A DNA stretch of 64,000 nt from Thermorudis peleae. GTDB lineage: Bacteria; Chloroflexota; Chloroflexia; Thermomicrobiales; Thermomicrobiaceae. Each line of letters starts with the position of its first letter. Position 1 is the stretch's first letter. The notes beneath the pieces were generated by a model. The model saw nothing but the letters and a program-made list of their open reading frames with translations, was not told the origin of the DNA and did no database searches. The DNA lies in the NCBI RefSeq assembly GCF_000744775.1, contig NZ_JQMP01000003.1:1442564-1506563 (forward strand), given 5' to 3'. Shown here piece after piece: positions 15,676 through 25,802 of this stretch. The translations under genes and the position numbers were made by a program.

Positions 15676-18027
15676 CTAATGTGACGGGGTAGGCGTCGTC
15701 GATGGCTTTGCCGCTGGCGTCGGCGTTGGTGTCGTCGACGGCTGCGGACTTGGTGACGGTATAGGCTCTGGAGCCGGCTGCGTGCTCGACGATGCCGGCT
15801 GATTCGGCGACGGCCCAACGAGCGTCACATTGGACGACGGCAAATAGTGACTCTTGAGCACCAGATCATCAATCAACTGATCCCCCTGGTAAACCCGGCG
15901 ATGGATCATCGCATCAAAACCATCACGCGCCTCTTCAACGACGACCCGAGCACCGGGTGGCAAATCGGGAGAAACTTCAACGCGTGGTGTTGGATCAGCT
16001 TTCACGACGTTCGTAATGACAGGATTATCGACCTCGACACGCCAGTTCGGTTTCGTTCCCCAAATTTCAAATCGCACCCACTGGCCATCAGCAGTTGCGA
16101 CGATCGCGATCCAGTCATTGGTCGTATTCCGAAACTTGAAATCAAGTCCATAGTCAGTGTCAACGGTCGCATCAAGGCCAGTTAAGCCGCTTGGTGGTTG
16201 TCCATAGAGCGGAATCCAATAGAGATGCCAATTGCGCTCCACAATCGGGAAACCGCCCCAAAATGCCGCGTGAAAGAGTGTCGTCGAGACCTGACAGACA
16301 CCGCCACCGACAGAAGGCACAGTAGCAACCTGGCCGTTCGTCGCAACAATGCCGTAGCCAACTTTAAAGCCGGACTTCAGATCAATTGGACCAACCGTCG
16401 CATCAAAGGAGAATACCCCACCGGGTGGCACAAGCGCCCCGTTGACCCGTTGAACAGCTAGTTCAACGTTGTACTTTCGATTCGGAACCGAACCACCATA
16501 GTATGTCGCACCTGAGGAAATTTTCTCGCGGATTTGGATCTGTGATGCCATCGCTGCAGTAATCTTTGGCGGCGTTGTCTTCACAGTAAGCTGCACGTCC
16601 CGCTGCCCAGCCATCAGCGCTTGCTTGAGTGTAGAAGCTGAGGCTGCGACATCGAGATCCTGGCCCGGTTGTTCAGGCGCAACAACCTTGACCTGGCCAT
16701 TGAGATAACGCAGTTGAGCATCCCGCGCGTCAACATGGACGTTGGGAGCAAGATCCTGGAGGAGGCGACTTACTGCAGCGTCATCAACCGCCACATCAAG
16801 CCCCGCTACACCCCCGCTGGCATCGTTCTTCGGCACAAAGGTGAGCAACTGCGCCATTTGGTCAGGACGTAGTGTAGCAGTGCCATTCGTGCCCCAATGC
16901 AGGGTAAGCGGAGCATTGACCAAAGACTGGGCGCGATCTGCTGCCTGCTGCGCCATTTCGGCTGTCACCGCCGCAGGCCTGGTAACTGTTCGCACGACAA
17001 CGTCATGCTTCCCTTGTTGCAACGCTGCAACGATGGCATCAACTGAACCTGCCGGATCAAGCACCTGTCCGGGCTGCGGCGGAACAACGACAAATCGTCC
17101 ACCCTGCCAGCGAACAGTTGCGTCTCGTGGTGCTTGTGAAACATGATCGCGCAGCGTAGCAAGGTAGCTTTCGACAGCTGCACGGTCAACTGGCTGAATC
17201 GTCGGATTCCCATTTGACGAAGTGACAATGGTGAAGAGCCGCACAAGATCTGATGGTGGGATAGCCCAACGCTGGTCACCTGCCACCAACACCAGTGGCT
17301 GCCCAAACGCGGCCTGCGCCTGCGGCAACAGTGGCTTTAAGGTATCCGCCGTAATCGTTGGTTTAATCGTCACAAATGGTACAGCGATTGCGGCAGTGTC
17401 ACGCTGACCAAGTCGATCGACGAGCATAGCATAGAGCGTGGCAACATCGATACCGCGGCCGGGATGATCAGGAGCAATTTGAATACCTTTGCCATCAAAC
17501 GTAAAGTGCGCGTCAACTGGTGGCTGCGCAACTCCTTCAGCAATGGGAGCAAGTTGCTTAACGAATGCGGCTGGATCAATGGTAACGGCACTCGAGACAG
17601 CAGCGCCAAACAAGCGAGCACGCACCCAAGCGGCAGAATCGTGCCACAGATCACCTGTACGACCGTAGCGATACGCAGCGTCAGCAGCTTGGCTGGGATT
17701 GATCATGACATGTAAGTCGGCAAGCGCAAGCGGCCACTCTCGTCCGTCGGCACGTAAGGTAATCGTTCGTTGGGCAAAGGCTTGTTGCTCGGTTGCAATG
17801 CGAGCCTCAGCTTGTTGTTGCGTTAATCCGCCAACAGGGATTCCCGCAACAGTAACACCGGGATAGATCTTGCCATGCCAGACATAGCCATAGGCAAGGA
17901 CAGCAGCACCACTCAGCATGCAGAGAAGCGCGAGCGTCGCTGCAACAAGCAAAAGGGCGCGCTGGCTAACATGCCAGACGCGCTGTTGTGCTATTGACCA
18001 CTGCCTTGCCGGTGCAATATCCGCCAT
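15676..18027 (-). CDS. VanW family protein with repeated peptidoglycan-binding domains
   Basis: About 783 residues from ATG 18027; the frame is open further upstream, but the signal anchor fits this start. A short cytoplasmic N terminus is followed by a membrane segment at about residues 24-48. Then come repeated PG_binding_4-type domains (the spacer fold seen before YkuD and VanW domains), then the VanW domain with YNVELAVQRVNGALVPPGGVFSF and PSVGGGVCQVSTTLFHAAF near residues 530-620. A G5-like strand region and a Pro/Ser/Thr-rich tail end it. It is expected at the cell surface or envelope; the biochemical function of VanW is not established. Confidence 0.88.
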   Translation of the reverse strand: MADIAPARQWSIAQQRVWHVSQRALLLVAATLALLCMLSGAAVLAYGYVWHGKIYPGVTVAGIPVGGLTQQQAEARIATEQQAFAQRTITLRADGREWPLALADLHVMINPSQAADAAYRYGRTGDLWHDSAAWVRARLFGAAVSSAVTIDPAAFVKQLAPIAEGVAQPPVDAHFTFDGKGIQIAPDHPGRGIDVATLYAMLVDRLGQRDTAAIAVPFVTIKPTITADTLKPLLPQAQAAFGQPLVLVAGDQRWAIPPSDLVRLFTIVTSSNGNPTIQPVDRAAVESYLATLRDHVSQAPRDATVRWQGGRFVVVPPQPGQVLDPAGSVDAIVAALQQGKHDVVVRTVTRPAAVTAEMAQQAADRAQSLVNAPLTLHWGTNGTATLRPDQMAQLLTFVPKNDASGGVAGLDVAVDDAAVSRLLQDLAPNVHVDARDAQLRYLNGQVKVVAPEQPGQDLDVAASASTLKQALMAGQRDVQLTVKTTPPKITAAMASQIQIREKISSGATYYGGSVPNRKYNVELAVQRVNGALVPPGGVFSFDATVGPIDLKSGFKVGYGIVATNGQVATVPSVGGGVCQVSTTLFHAAFWGGFPIVERNWHLYWIPLYGQPPSGLTGLDATVDTDYGLDFKFRNTTNDWIAIVATADGQWVRFEIWGTKPNWRVEVDNPVITNVVKADPTPRVEVSPDLPPGARVVVEEARDGFDAMIHRRVYQGDQLIDDLVLKSHYLPSSNVTLVGPSPNQPASSSTQPAPEPIPSPSPQPSTTPTPTPAAKPSTTPTPSH

Positions 18028-18188
18028 GCTCTGCCGTTGTCCCCCTCGCCACCTGTTCAGTGGCTTCCTTCCATCACGCGACGTGCTGCCGGCCTGAGTG
18101 TACCACAGGTCCCGAGATCCATCCCTTGCCTCGTGCAAGGAAGCTTGGTACATTCCGGCAGGGATAGGTACACGCGGAAGGAACAAGG

Positions 18189-18581
18189 GTGGAACGACAG
18201 GTTATTCAAACACCATTAGCCCCAAAGGCAATCGGGCCCTATTCGCAAGCCATCCGCTTCGGCCAACTCCTCTTTACGGCAGGACAGATTCCGCTTGACC
18301 CACACACGGGTCAACTCGTCGGTGATGACATCGCAACGCAAACGCGGCAGGTTCTTGAGAATCTCCGGGCCATTGTTGAAGCAGCTGGCAGCAGCTTTGC
18401 GCATGTTGTGAAGACAACCTGCTACCTTGTTGACCTTGGCGACTTTCAGACATTTAACCAAATCTATGCCGAGTATTTCGGGGAAAGCGCTCCAGCACGT
18501 AGCACGGTACAAGTCGCCAGCTTGCCAGCCGGTGCACGTGTCGAGATCGAGTGCATCGCTATCGTGCCCGAAACTGCTTAG
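18189..18581 (+). CDS. ridA: RidA/YjgF enamine-imine deaminase
   Basis: 130 residues of the RidA family, trimeric enzymes that hydrolyse reactive 2-aminoacrylate-type enamines. Hallmarks: AIGPYSQAI at the N terminus, TAGQIPLDP, the Cys of KTTCYLVDLGDF, and the catalytic Arg in PARSTVQVASLP, with EIECIA at the end. The start is GTG 18189, with AAGG in the preceding bases. It is divergent from the VanW gene, with about 160 bases between them to hold both promoters. Confidence 0.95.
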   Translation: MERQVIQTPLAPKAIGPYSQAIRFGQLLFTAGQIPLDPHTGQLVGDDIATQTRQVLENLRAIVEAAGSSFAHVVKTTCYLVDLGDFQTFNQIYAEYFGESAPARSTVQVASLPAGARVEIECIAIVPETA

Positions 18582-18650
18582 GGGCTCGCGTAGAACACGA
18601 CCGTCCTTGCATACTGGCGAATCAGCATGATAGACTATCGGCCAGGAACT

Positions 18651-18724
18651 GGGTGAGTAGCTCAGCTGGTTAGAGCGCGCGGTTCACATCCGCGAGGTCA
18701 GGGGTTCAAGTCCCTTCTCACCCA
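18651..18724 (+). tRNA. tRNA-Val (CAC)
   Basis: Acceptor GGGTGAG/CTCACCC plus A, anticodon stem CGCGG/CCGCG with loop TTCACAT (anticodon CAC), T-arm AGGGG-TTCAAGT-CCCTT. Second tRNA-Val of the window. Confidence 0.97.
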
Positions 18725-18744
18725 CTTTGTGTATTGGGAAGGAT

Positions 18745-18772
18745 GGCAGCGAGAGTCGCTGCCGTTTGTCTT
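18745..18772 (+). terminator. Terminator-like hairpin after tRNA-Val
   Basis: GGCAGCGA and TCGCTGCC pair perfectly around GAG, followed by the T-rich GTTTGTCTT. Confidence 0.7.
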
Positions 18773-18917
18773 ACCGGAGCGAGGCAGCTAGCGCTTACAG
18801 GACGCGCTTGATGCATACAAGTACCCCGAAAGCGCTCCGCATGTGTTAACGTTCTGAACGCGGCATCTTCACGGTCCGGATTTCCGAGAGCGCCTGGCGG
18901 GGTAGAGAGGGTGGGAG

Positions 18918-19385
18918 ATGGTTCGCGAACGCCCAGTCGTACTGACACCGCAAGGCAAAGCTCAGCTTGAGCAGGAGCTTGAGCACTTACGCACGGTGAA
19001 GCTTCCCGCGCTCGTCGATCGGCTCCAGCAGCTGAGCAATGAAGGCGATATCTCAGACAATAGCGAGTACGAAGATACCAAGGAAGAGCTGGTTCATACT
19101 GAAGCGCGAATCCGGGAGATTGAACACATTCTCCGCCGGGCGCAGATCGTGACGGCTGGTGACCGAGAACGGGTTCATCTCGGCGCGCGCGTTACCGTGG
19201 TTGACGATGAGGGCATCGAAGAAACCTGGGTGATCGTCAGCCCGGAAGAAGCAAATGCCTCGCAGGGTCGCATCTCCGTCGAGTCACCTGTGGGCTCAGC
19301 TCTGCTTGGAAAACGCGTCGGAGACACCGTTGTCGTCCAAGCCCCTGGCGGCGAAACACGTCTCACCATCAAACACATTGAGTAA
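18918..19385 (+). CDS. greA: Transcription elongation factor GreA
   Basis: 155 residues with the N-terminal antiparallel coiled coil that enters the RNA polymerase secondary channel; the tip carries the acidic pair in NEGDISDNSEYEDTKEE. The C-terminal FKBP-like domain includes WVIVSPEEA and SPVGSALLGKRVGD. It stimulates cleavage of backtracked transcripts. It lies between tRNA-Val and lysS on the same strand; greA-lysS adjacency is common in bacteria. Confidence 0.96.
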   Translation: MVRERPVVLTPQGKAQLEQELEHLRTVKLPALVDRLQQLSNEGDISDNSEYEDTKEELVHTEARIREIEHILRRAQIVTAGDRERVHLGARVTVVDDEGIEETWVIVSPEEANASQGRISVESPVGSALLGKRVGDTVVVQAPGGETRLTIKHIE

Positions 19386-19448
19386 CGCCAAGGCAGTGGA
19401 TAAGCACGTGGTATCCTAGCCCCGGCATCATCTGGGGAGAGGTGGGGT

Positions 19449-20999
19449 ATGCCACTGAACGACCAGCAGCAGCAACGGCTTGCAAAGCTCCAGGCTTTAC
19501 GCCAACAGGGAGTCGACCCTTATCCCCCGCGAGCAACGCGAACACACACAACGCAAGCAGCCATCGCTCGCTTTCTCGAGCGCGAGCCAGCACTCCAGGG
19601 GGCGCCCGACCCCGAGGGCATTAGCGTTGTCGGAAGGCTCACTGCAATCCGGGACATGGGGAAACTCGTTTTCTGCCACATTCGCGATGGCTATGGCGCT
19701 CTCCAACTCTATCTCCGCCAGGATGTGCTGGGCAGCGAGCAATTTGCCTGGTTTAAGCGGTATCTGGACCTCAATGACTTTGTTGAGGCCCATGGTCACC
19801 TGTTTCGTACCCGCACCGGTGAAATTACCCTCCAGGTAACCAGCATCCGCTTGTTGAGCAAGGCATTGCAACCTCCGCCTGACAAATGGCATGGGCTCAG
19901 TGATGTTGAAACCCGATATCGACAACGGTACGTTGATCTGTTAGCGAATGAAGAAACACGGCAACTTTTCGTCACACGCACGCGGATCATTAGCGCGATC
20001 CGTCGGTTTCTTGACGAGCGCGGCTTCCTGGAGGTTGAAACGCCAACATTACAGCCCCTCTATGGAGGAGCCGCAGCTCGTCCATTTACAACCCACTACC
20101 ATGCACTTGATCAAACCTTTTATCTTCGGATTTCCGACGAACTGTATCTGAAGCGCCTTCTTGTCGGCGGGTACGAGCGGGTCTACGAGATCTGCAAAGA
20201 TTTCCGGAATGAGGGCATCGATTCACGGCATTCGCCCGAATTCACCATGCTCGAGTTCTACATGGCCTATGCCGATTATCAAGAAGTGATGAACCTCTGT
20301 GAGGAGCTTATTCTTGCTGCCGCCGATGCTGCACTTGGGCAACGACAGATTCAATGGGGCGAGACGACAATTGACCTCTCACCTCCATGGCGGCGGATGA
20401 CACTGCGTGAGGCATTGCGCGAAGCCACCGGCATCGATTTCCTTGAGGTTACTGAGCAAGAGACACTCTACGAGCGAGCACGAGCGTTAGGTGCTGACGT
20501 GACTCCCACAACGGTCTGGCCACGAATCATTGATGAATTGCTCAAGACATTCGTCCGACCACGGCTTATCGCACCAACGTTTCTTTATGACTACCCTGTC
20601 GCGCTTTCTCCACTCGCGAAGCGTAAGCCCGAAGATCCTCGACTCGTCGAGCGTTTCCAGTTGTTCATTGGCGGGATGGAACTCGCGAACGCATACTCCG
20701 AGCTCAATGACCCACTTGACCAACTGGCCCGGTTCCTCGAGCAGGCACGGGATCGCGCCCGCGGCGACGAGGAAGCGATGCCAATTGACGAAGATTATGT
20801 CAATGCACTGATGTACGGCATGCCCCCGACGGGGGGTTTTGGCCTCGGCATCGACCGACTCGTCATGCTCTTCACCAACCAACAAGCGATCCGCGAGGTC
20901 ATTTTGTTCCCACAACTCCGCGTGAAGCCAACGCCGCTAGGACTTACCGAAGCCCTTACCCCGTATATCGCGGAAGAAACTTCAATCAACACTGGCTAG
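19449..20999 (+). CDS. lysS: Lysyl-tRNA synthetase, class II
   Basis: 516 residues: N-terminal OB fold, motif 1 around RRFLDERGFLEVETP, motif 2 EICKDFRNEGIDSRHSPEFT, motif 3 GFGLGIDRLVML. Charges tRNA-Lys. GGGGAGAGG precedes the ATG. The stop codon TAG overlaps that of the converging AI-2E transporter through the palindrome CTAG. Confidence 0.97.
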   Translation: MPLNDQQQQRLAKLQALRQQGVDPYPPRATRTHTTQAAIARFLEREPALQGAPDPEGISVVGRLTAIRDMGKLVFCHIRDGYGALQLYLRQDVLGSEQFAWFKRYLDLNDFVEAHGHLFRTRTGEITLQVTSIRLLSKALQPPPDKWHGLSDVETRYRQRYVDLLANEETRQLFVTRTRIISAIRRFLDERGFLEVETPTLQPLYGGAAARPFTTHYHALDQTFYLRISDELYLKRLLVGGYERVYEICKDFRNEGIDSRHSPEFTMLEFYMAYADYQEVMNLCEELILAAADAALGQRQIQWGETTIDLSPPWRRMTLREALREATGIDFLEVTEQETLYERARALGADVTPTTVWPRIIDELLKTFVRPRLIAPTFLYDYPVALSPLAKRKPEDPRLVERFQLFIGGMELANAYSELNDPLDQLARFLEQARDRARGDEEAMPIDEDYVNALMYGMPPTGGFGLGIDRLVMLFTNQQAIREVILFPQLRVKPTPLGLTEALTPYIAEETSINTG

Positions 21000-22150
21000 T
21001 CCAACTGCCGCGCATTCGAGTGACTTGCCAGTTCGGCTTCGCGCAGTCGGCGGTAAAGATATCGATAGACATCACGACAAGCAGCGGCAATCGGGACAAC
21101 TAACAGCGTTCCAAGTAAGCCCCAAATCGCGCCGCCGATCACGAGCAACAGCATGACGATCGCCGGATTGAATTGCACAGCGCGTCCCTGAACGCGCGGA
21201 ACGAGCAAGTTGTTCTCAAGTTGCTGGATAACGATAAACGCAATCGCGACAGCAAAGAGTTTGTCGGCATCAGTGGCGAGTGCAACGACGGCGATCACGA
21301 GGAAAGACAAAATCGGGCCAAGCAATGGCACGAGCTCGAGCACACCAGCAATAAGTCCAAGGACAAGCGGTTGCGCCAAGCCAATCGCCCACATTGCAAG
21401 GCCAGTCGCTGTGCCAATCACCACACCAAGGAAAAGTTGACCACGAATATAGGCGCCAAATGTTCGATCAATAATGTGGACAATGGCACGCACATCATCC
21501 TGCCACTGCACCGGCCAGAGACCATAAAACCAGTGAAGTGCCTGGCGTTCGTGCCGGAGAGCATAGAAGATCCAGAAGGGGAGCAGCACCAGCGCAGAGA
21601 AAAACCCGAAGAGCGCGCTGACAGCCGTAACCGTTGCCAGGAGCGCTGGACGCGTTATCGAAAAGAGTACCCCAACCAAGCTCTCAACCTGACGTTCGAT
21701 TTGTATTTGCAAACGTGGCGGCAAGCCCTGCTCGAGCCGAGCAGAAAGGTGCGGTACTGCTTGGAGAAGACTGCGGAGATAGTCGGGAAAATTTGTCACG
21801 AACTGGATCGCCTGCTCCAGGAGCGGTGGCACAAGAATATAGCCGGCCAGAGCAAGTCCACCGAAGAAGAGCAAATAGCTCACTAGGATCGCAATGGTTC
21901 GAGCCAGGCCCGGAGAGCGCTGTGCAAAGGGAAGCTGCTGTTCAATGCGCGCGACGAGCGGGGCAAGAAGGTACACGATGAGTGCACCAATCGCAAAGGG
22001 AATCAATGCTCCCCGCGCGCGCCATAGCATCCAGCCAACAAGGCCGACAGCGAGCGCAACCATCACGCCACGCCAGAAGCGCGGCGTCCGCCAAGGAGAA
22101 GAAGGTGGTGAAAGGTCGTGTTGTGGACGAGGTTGAACGCGCTCGATCAT
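20996..22150 (-). CDS. AI-2E family transporter (PerM/YtvI type)
   Basis: About 384 residues with roughly eight predicted membrane segments: a first pair at about residues 30-75 and a C-terminal set including the PLVLGLIAGVLELVPLLGPI block that marks the family. The family was named for autoinducer-2 export, but many members transport other solutes or ions, so the substrate is open. I choose ATG 22150, which has AAGGA 7 bases upstream, over the upstream in-frame starts. Confidence 0.85.
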   Translation of the reverse strand: MIERVQPRPQHDLSPPSSPWRTPRFWRGVMVALAVGLVGWMLWRARGALIPFAIGALIVYLLAPLVARIEQQLPFAQRSPGLARTIAILVSYLLFFGGLALAGYILVPPLLEQAIQFVTNFPDYLRSLLQAVPHLSARLEQGLPPRLQIQIERQVESLVGVLFSITRPALLATVTAVSALFGFFSALVLLPFWIFYALRHERQALHWFYGLWPVQWQDDVRAIVHIIDRTFGAYIRGQLFLGVVIGTATGLAMWAIGLAQPLVLGLIAGVLELVPLLGPILSFLVIAVVALATDADKLFAVAIAFIVIQQLENNLLVPRVQGRAVQFNPAIVMLLLVIGGAIWGLLGTLLVVPIAAACRDVYRYLYRRLREAELASHSNARQLD

Positions 22151-22231
22151 CGCAATGTCCTTCATGTACTGTGGACAACTACTGAACGCGTCTCTTGATT
22201 GTCTACGATCTTGCCACATCGGTCGGACAAC

Positions 22232-22258
22232 GACACCCCCAGCATAGCTGGGGGTGTC
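22232..22258. terminator. Perfect 12-bp hairpin between sugar ABC operon and AI-2E gene
   Basis: GACACCCCCAGC at 22232-22243 pairs with 22247-22258 around ATA. It lies 34 bases past the stop of the substrate-binding gene, on whose strand it probably ends transcription. A T-run is weak. Confidence 0.6.
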
Positions 22259-22291
22259 AACACATGATTGGCCTTTGTGGAAACGACTGCG

Positions 22292-23746
22292 TTAGAGAAG
22301 CCCACGCTGCTTCCACTTGTTGAAGATATCTTTAATCTGTTGCACGGCAGTGCTGATCGCATCATCGACACTCGCCTTGCCCGTGGCAACTTTGGTAAAC
22401 ATGTCGTTGATAATCCAGCGGTCAAAAATCTCCGCTTCAGCCGCATTCATGTAGCCCGGGTAGCCGATGTTAACGGTCCAGTCAGGAGCCGTAGCAAGTA
22501 CAGCGTACTTATCGGGTGGTGTCGCCTTCGGATCATTCTTCACTTGCTCCTGCCAATCGGGCACAGCCTTGGGGAACGATGGAACATTATAGAAACGACT
22601 TGCGGTAAATGCTTCCTTATAGTTATCAACCAGATCCAGCAAAAACTTCTTGGCCAGGTCAACATTTGGCGAAAACTTCCAGATAACGAAGCAGTTCAAC
22701 CAGTGGGCTGAGCCACGACGATCCTTCGGGCCAGCAGGGGTCTTCGCAACACCGACGTTCTTCGCTAAGTCAGGATATGTGCTCTCAATCGTCCGGAGAG
22801 CCGAGATCGCGTTGAGAATTAGGGCGCCACGTCCCGAGGCAAGCAAGCGGTTATTGGATGATGCATCCCAGGCCAACACTTCTTCCGTTTCGGCATCTTT
22901 GAAGAGTGAGGCGGCAAACTTGAGTGCATCGCGGGTTTCCGGAGAGTCAAGCACGATGTTTCCATTCGCATCCTGAATCGACGCGCCGAAGCCCCACATG
23001 ATAGTGCGCATTGCCATGCCAGTATCAATTTCGGGAGAGAAACCAATGCCGATCGGCGTGCCCTTTGGCTTGAGCTTGCGGCCAGCTTCGAGGATACCTT
23101 CCCAGGTGTCAGGGTTACCGCCGACCTGCTGGAAGAGATCGGTCCGGTACAGAATCGGGTCGACGGCCCAGAAGTCCATGAAGGCAAACCATTTATCGGT
23201 CTTCGGATTATGACAGGAGCGTTCGTAGAGAGGATAAGGATCCCCATATTTCTGCTTCAATTGGCTGACAAGGTCGTTGAGTGGCACAACCTCTGTTTCG
23301 TACTGGGCCGGTGGGAAGCCAAACGCAAAGAGATCATGCCCACTTTGCGCTGAAACTTCCGCTGCCGCACGGGCCGGAATGTCGGCATAGTTAATATGGT
23401 CAGAGACGACTGTCACATTATTTTGCTGGGCCCATTTCTGGACGTACTGATCAAACCATTTATCATAATCGGGCACAAAGTGACTCCACTGAAGAATCTT
23501 GAGCGTACCAGTGCCTTTAGCCTGCGAAGTAGTTATTACCGTCGGTGTTGCTGCCGCGGTGCTTGCGGCTTTCGTTGGAGTTGCAGCGGCCGATGTCGCT
23601 GCTACGGTTGGACTTGCCTGTGCGCCACCGCCTGATTGCGGTGCAGGTGTCGGCGTCGCCCCACCACCACCGCAGCTTGCAAGCAAGCCGGTAGCAGCGG
23701 TTGCCGCAGCCCACTGAAGGAGCCGTCGTCGGGTCAAGGCATTCAT
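22292..23746 (-). CDS. Sugar ABC transporter substrate-binding lipoprotein, Tat-type signal
   Basis: 484-residue family 1 extracellular solute-binding protein. The N terminus combines twin arginines (TRRRLLQW, residues 5-12) with a lipobox LLASC (Cys25), so it is predicted to be exported folded by Tat and lipidated. A Thr/Ala/Pro-rich linker to about residue 80 precedes the binding domain. It is last in the operon with two permeases; the order permease-permease-binding protein is typical of CUT1 carbohydrate importers. No ATPase gene is adjacent, so a shared MsmK-type ATPase encoded elsewhere is expected. Confidence 0.88.
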   Translation of the reverse strand: MNALTRRRLLQWAAATAATGLLASCGGGGATPTPAPQSGGGAQASPTVAATSAAATPTKAASTAAATPTVITTSQAKGTGTLKILQWSHFVPDYDKWFDQYVQKWAQQNNVTVVSDHINYADIPARAAAEVSAQSGHDLFAFGFPPAQYETEVVPLNDLVSQLKQKYGDPYPLYERSCHNPKTDKWFAFMDFWAVDPILYRTDLFQQVGGNPDTWEGILEAGRKLKPKGTPIGIGFSPEIDTGMAMRTIMWGFGASIQDANGNIVLDSPETRDALKFAASLFKDAETEEVLAWDASSNNRLLASGRGALILNAISALRTIESTYPDLAKNVGVAKTPAGPKDRRGSAHWLNCFVIWKFSPNVDLAKKFLLDLVDNYKEAFTASRFYNVPSFPKAVPDWQEQVKNDPKATPPDKYAVLATAPDWTVNIGYPGYMNAAEAEIFDRWIINDMFTKVATGKASVDDAISTAVQQIKDIFNKWKQRGLL

Positions 23747-23789
23747 TGCACTACCCCCTCACGTCTCAACGCCACCCACCGATCGCACG

Positions 23790-24665
23790 TTACCGCAGTG
23801 CCCCAGCCGTCAGCCCTTCGACAAAGCGATCCAAAAACGCGTTGTAGAGCAAGGCGACTGGGAGACTGACCACGAGTGCTGAGGCCATGATCGCGCCCCA
23901 GAAGAAGACGTCACCACGAATCAGGTCCGTCGGCACACCAACACTCACGGTTTTCAAGTCGGAAATCGAAACGAATGTAAGCGCGTAGATGAACTCGTTC
24001 ACCGCAACCGTGAGCGTGAAGATCACGACGGTCAGGAGTCCCGGCAGCGCGAGCGGTAGAAGCACGCGAGTAAATGCGGAAAGCCGCCCAGCCCCATCAA
24101 CGAGCGCAGCTTCCTCAAGCTCCTGCGGGAGAGAACGGAAGAATCCCATGAGCAGCCAGACACAGAACGGCACGCTGAGGCTTGGATAGGTCAAGACGAG
24201 AGCCCAATCATTATCTTGAAGCTTGAGCCAGCTCACAACCTGAGAGAGTGGCAGGAAGAGCAGGGTTGGTGGAATGAGATACGTTAAGAAAATGGCAATC
24301 GCCAGTTGCTGACCAAGCCGTCCCCGCAAGCGTGCAAGGGCGTATCCGGCTGGAACGCTGAGCGCAAGGGTAATGATAACAGTAAGCAGTCCAATCCAGG
24401 CAGTATTCACAACCCAATGGCTGAACTTCGTCTCATGAAAGAGAATTGAGAATTGACGAAGCGTCGGTGGCTCATTGAAGAAGAACGGATTATGCGTTGG
24501 GTTGTAGAGGTCACTATCACGCTTAAATGCCGTAATTGCCATCCAGACGAAAGGAAACAGTGCTTGCACGAGAAAGACGGCGAGAACAGCAACCACAATC
24601 AGTCGCAGTACGTACCACCGCAAGGGATGAGCAGGTGCTTGCGGCCGCGCTTGAGCCGTGCTCAT
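23790..24665 (-). CDS. Carbohydrate ABC transporter permease, MalG type
   Basis: 291 residues with six membrane segments and the cytoplasmic EAA loop (EEAALVDGAGRLSAFTRVLL) near residue 185 that docks on the ATPase. The N terminus has one helix before the permease core, as in MalG/UgpE proteins. It overlaps the upstream permease by 4 bases. Confidence 0.9.
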   Translation of the reverse strand: MSTAQARPQAPAHPLRWYVLRLIVVAVLAVFLVQALFPFVWMAITAFKRDSDLYNPTHNPFFFNEPPTLRQFSILFHETKFSHWVVNTAWIGLLTVIITLALSVPAGYALARLRGRLGQQLAIAIFLTYLIPPTLLFLPLSQVVSWLKLQDNDWALVLTYPSLSVPFCVWLLMGFFRSLPQELEEAALVDGAGRLSAFTRVLLPLALPGLLTVVIFTLTVAVNEFIYALTFVSISDLKTVSVGVPTDLIRGDVFFWGAIMASALVVSLPVALLYNAFLDRFVEGLTAGALR

Positions 24666-25603
24666 TCGGTCACCTCCCGGCTGGCAAGACGCAGCACCCA
24701 GACAGCGACTGCAGCAAGAACAGGGAGCATAAACAAGGCAATGGCAGCACCCTGAGCAAGGTCACCGGCGACGATACCCACTTGAAATGCCCAACTTGCA
24801 AGGACGTGACTGGAATTATAGGGACCGCCACGTGTCAAGATCCACACCACAGCCATATCAGTGAAGGTAAAAAGTGCAGTGAACAGCACGGCGACGCCGA
24901 TGATCGGGCGAATCATCGGCAAGGTAATCTGAAAGAGCCGTGTAAAAAAGCCGGCACCATCAACCAACGCCGCCTCAAGTAACTCTTTCGGTACGGCATT
25001 GACTCCTGCAAGGGTAATGACGGTAGCGAACGGCAAGATGCGCCAGACCTGAACCATAATAATGGAAATAATTGCGAGTTTGGGAACACCAAGCCACTGC
25101 GGAAATTCATACGGGCCGATAATATGCAACTGGCGAAGCACCCAGTTAATCACGCTGTACTGCGAGTCAAAAATCCATTTCCATGCGATCGTGCTCATCA
25201 CGACTGGAGCAGCCCAAGGTAAGAGCAACAGATACCGGACAACGGCCCTCCCTCGGAACCGCGCTGCCAAGATGGTGGCGAGAATCGTCGCCAAAATAAG
25301 TACGATGACAAGCACAGCTATCGTAATCAGTACGGTATTGCGAAGCGCTTGGAGAAAAATGCCATCATGAAGAATAGCGCGGAAGTTAGCCAGACCGGCG
25401 AAAGAGAAATCTCGCCGACCCACGGAAATATGACTGAGGCTGTAATAGATTGAAAGAATGAGGGGAAAGCCAATTAAGAGAAAGATATAGATGACCGCAG
25501 GAAGAAGAAGCCAGAATTCCCAGGGGATCGCGCGCTTTGGCCGGGCAACTGCAGCTTCTGGCCGAATAAGCGGCACCGCCGTTTCACTCACCGGCTTTGC
25601 CAC
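24662..25603 (-). CDS. Carbohydrate ABC transporter permease, MalF type
   Basis: 313 residues with six membrane segments and an EAA loop (LLEAALVDGAGFFTRLFQITL) around residue 215. First gene of the three-gene importer operon. GTG 25603 is preceded by GAGGAGG at a slightly long distance of about 10 bases. Confidence 0.9.
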   Translation of the reverse strand: MAKPVSETAVPLIRPEAAVARPKRAIPWEFWLLLPAVIYIFLLIGFPLILSIYYSLSHISVGRRDFSFAGLANFRAILHDGIFLQALRNTVLITIAVLVIVLILATILATILAARFRGRAVVRYLLLLPWAAPVVMSTIAWKWIFDSQYSVINWVLRQLHIIGPYEFPQWLGVPKLAIISIIMVQVWRILPFATVITLAGVNAVPKELLEAALVDGAGFFTRLFQITLPMIRPIIGVAVLFTALFTFTDMAVVWILTRGGPYNSSHVLASWAFQVGIVAGDLAQGAAIALFMLPVLAAVAVWVLRLASREVTE

Positions 25604-25770
25604 CGGAACCTGCCCTCCTCACTTACCCATGCACGATACGGCCAGCACAGTAGTTGGGAATCTACCACATCCACGGCTTAGTAGCTTTATCGTACCAAAG
25701 GACTTGGTTGTTGACAAGAGGAAGGCCGAATCGGAAGCCACAGCCCCGGTCATGTATGATCATGCACCAC

Positions 25771-25802
25771 TCTGGCACAACACCGGTCTGGCACAACACC
25801 GG
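25771..25802. repeat. Exact 16-base tandem duplication
   Basis: TCTGGCACAACACCGG occurs twice head-to-tail without a gap, in the noncoding region upstream of the sugar ABC operon. Confidence 0.85.
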
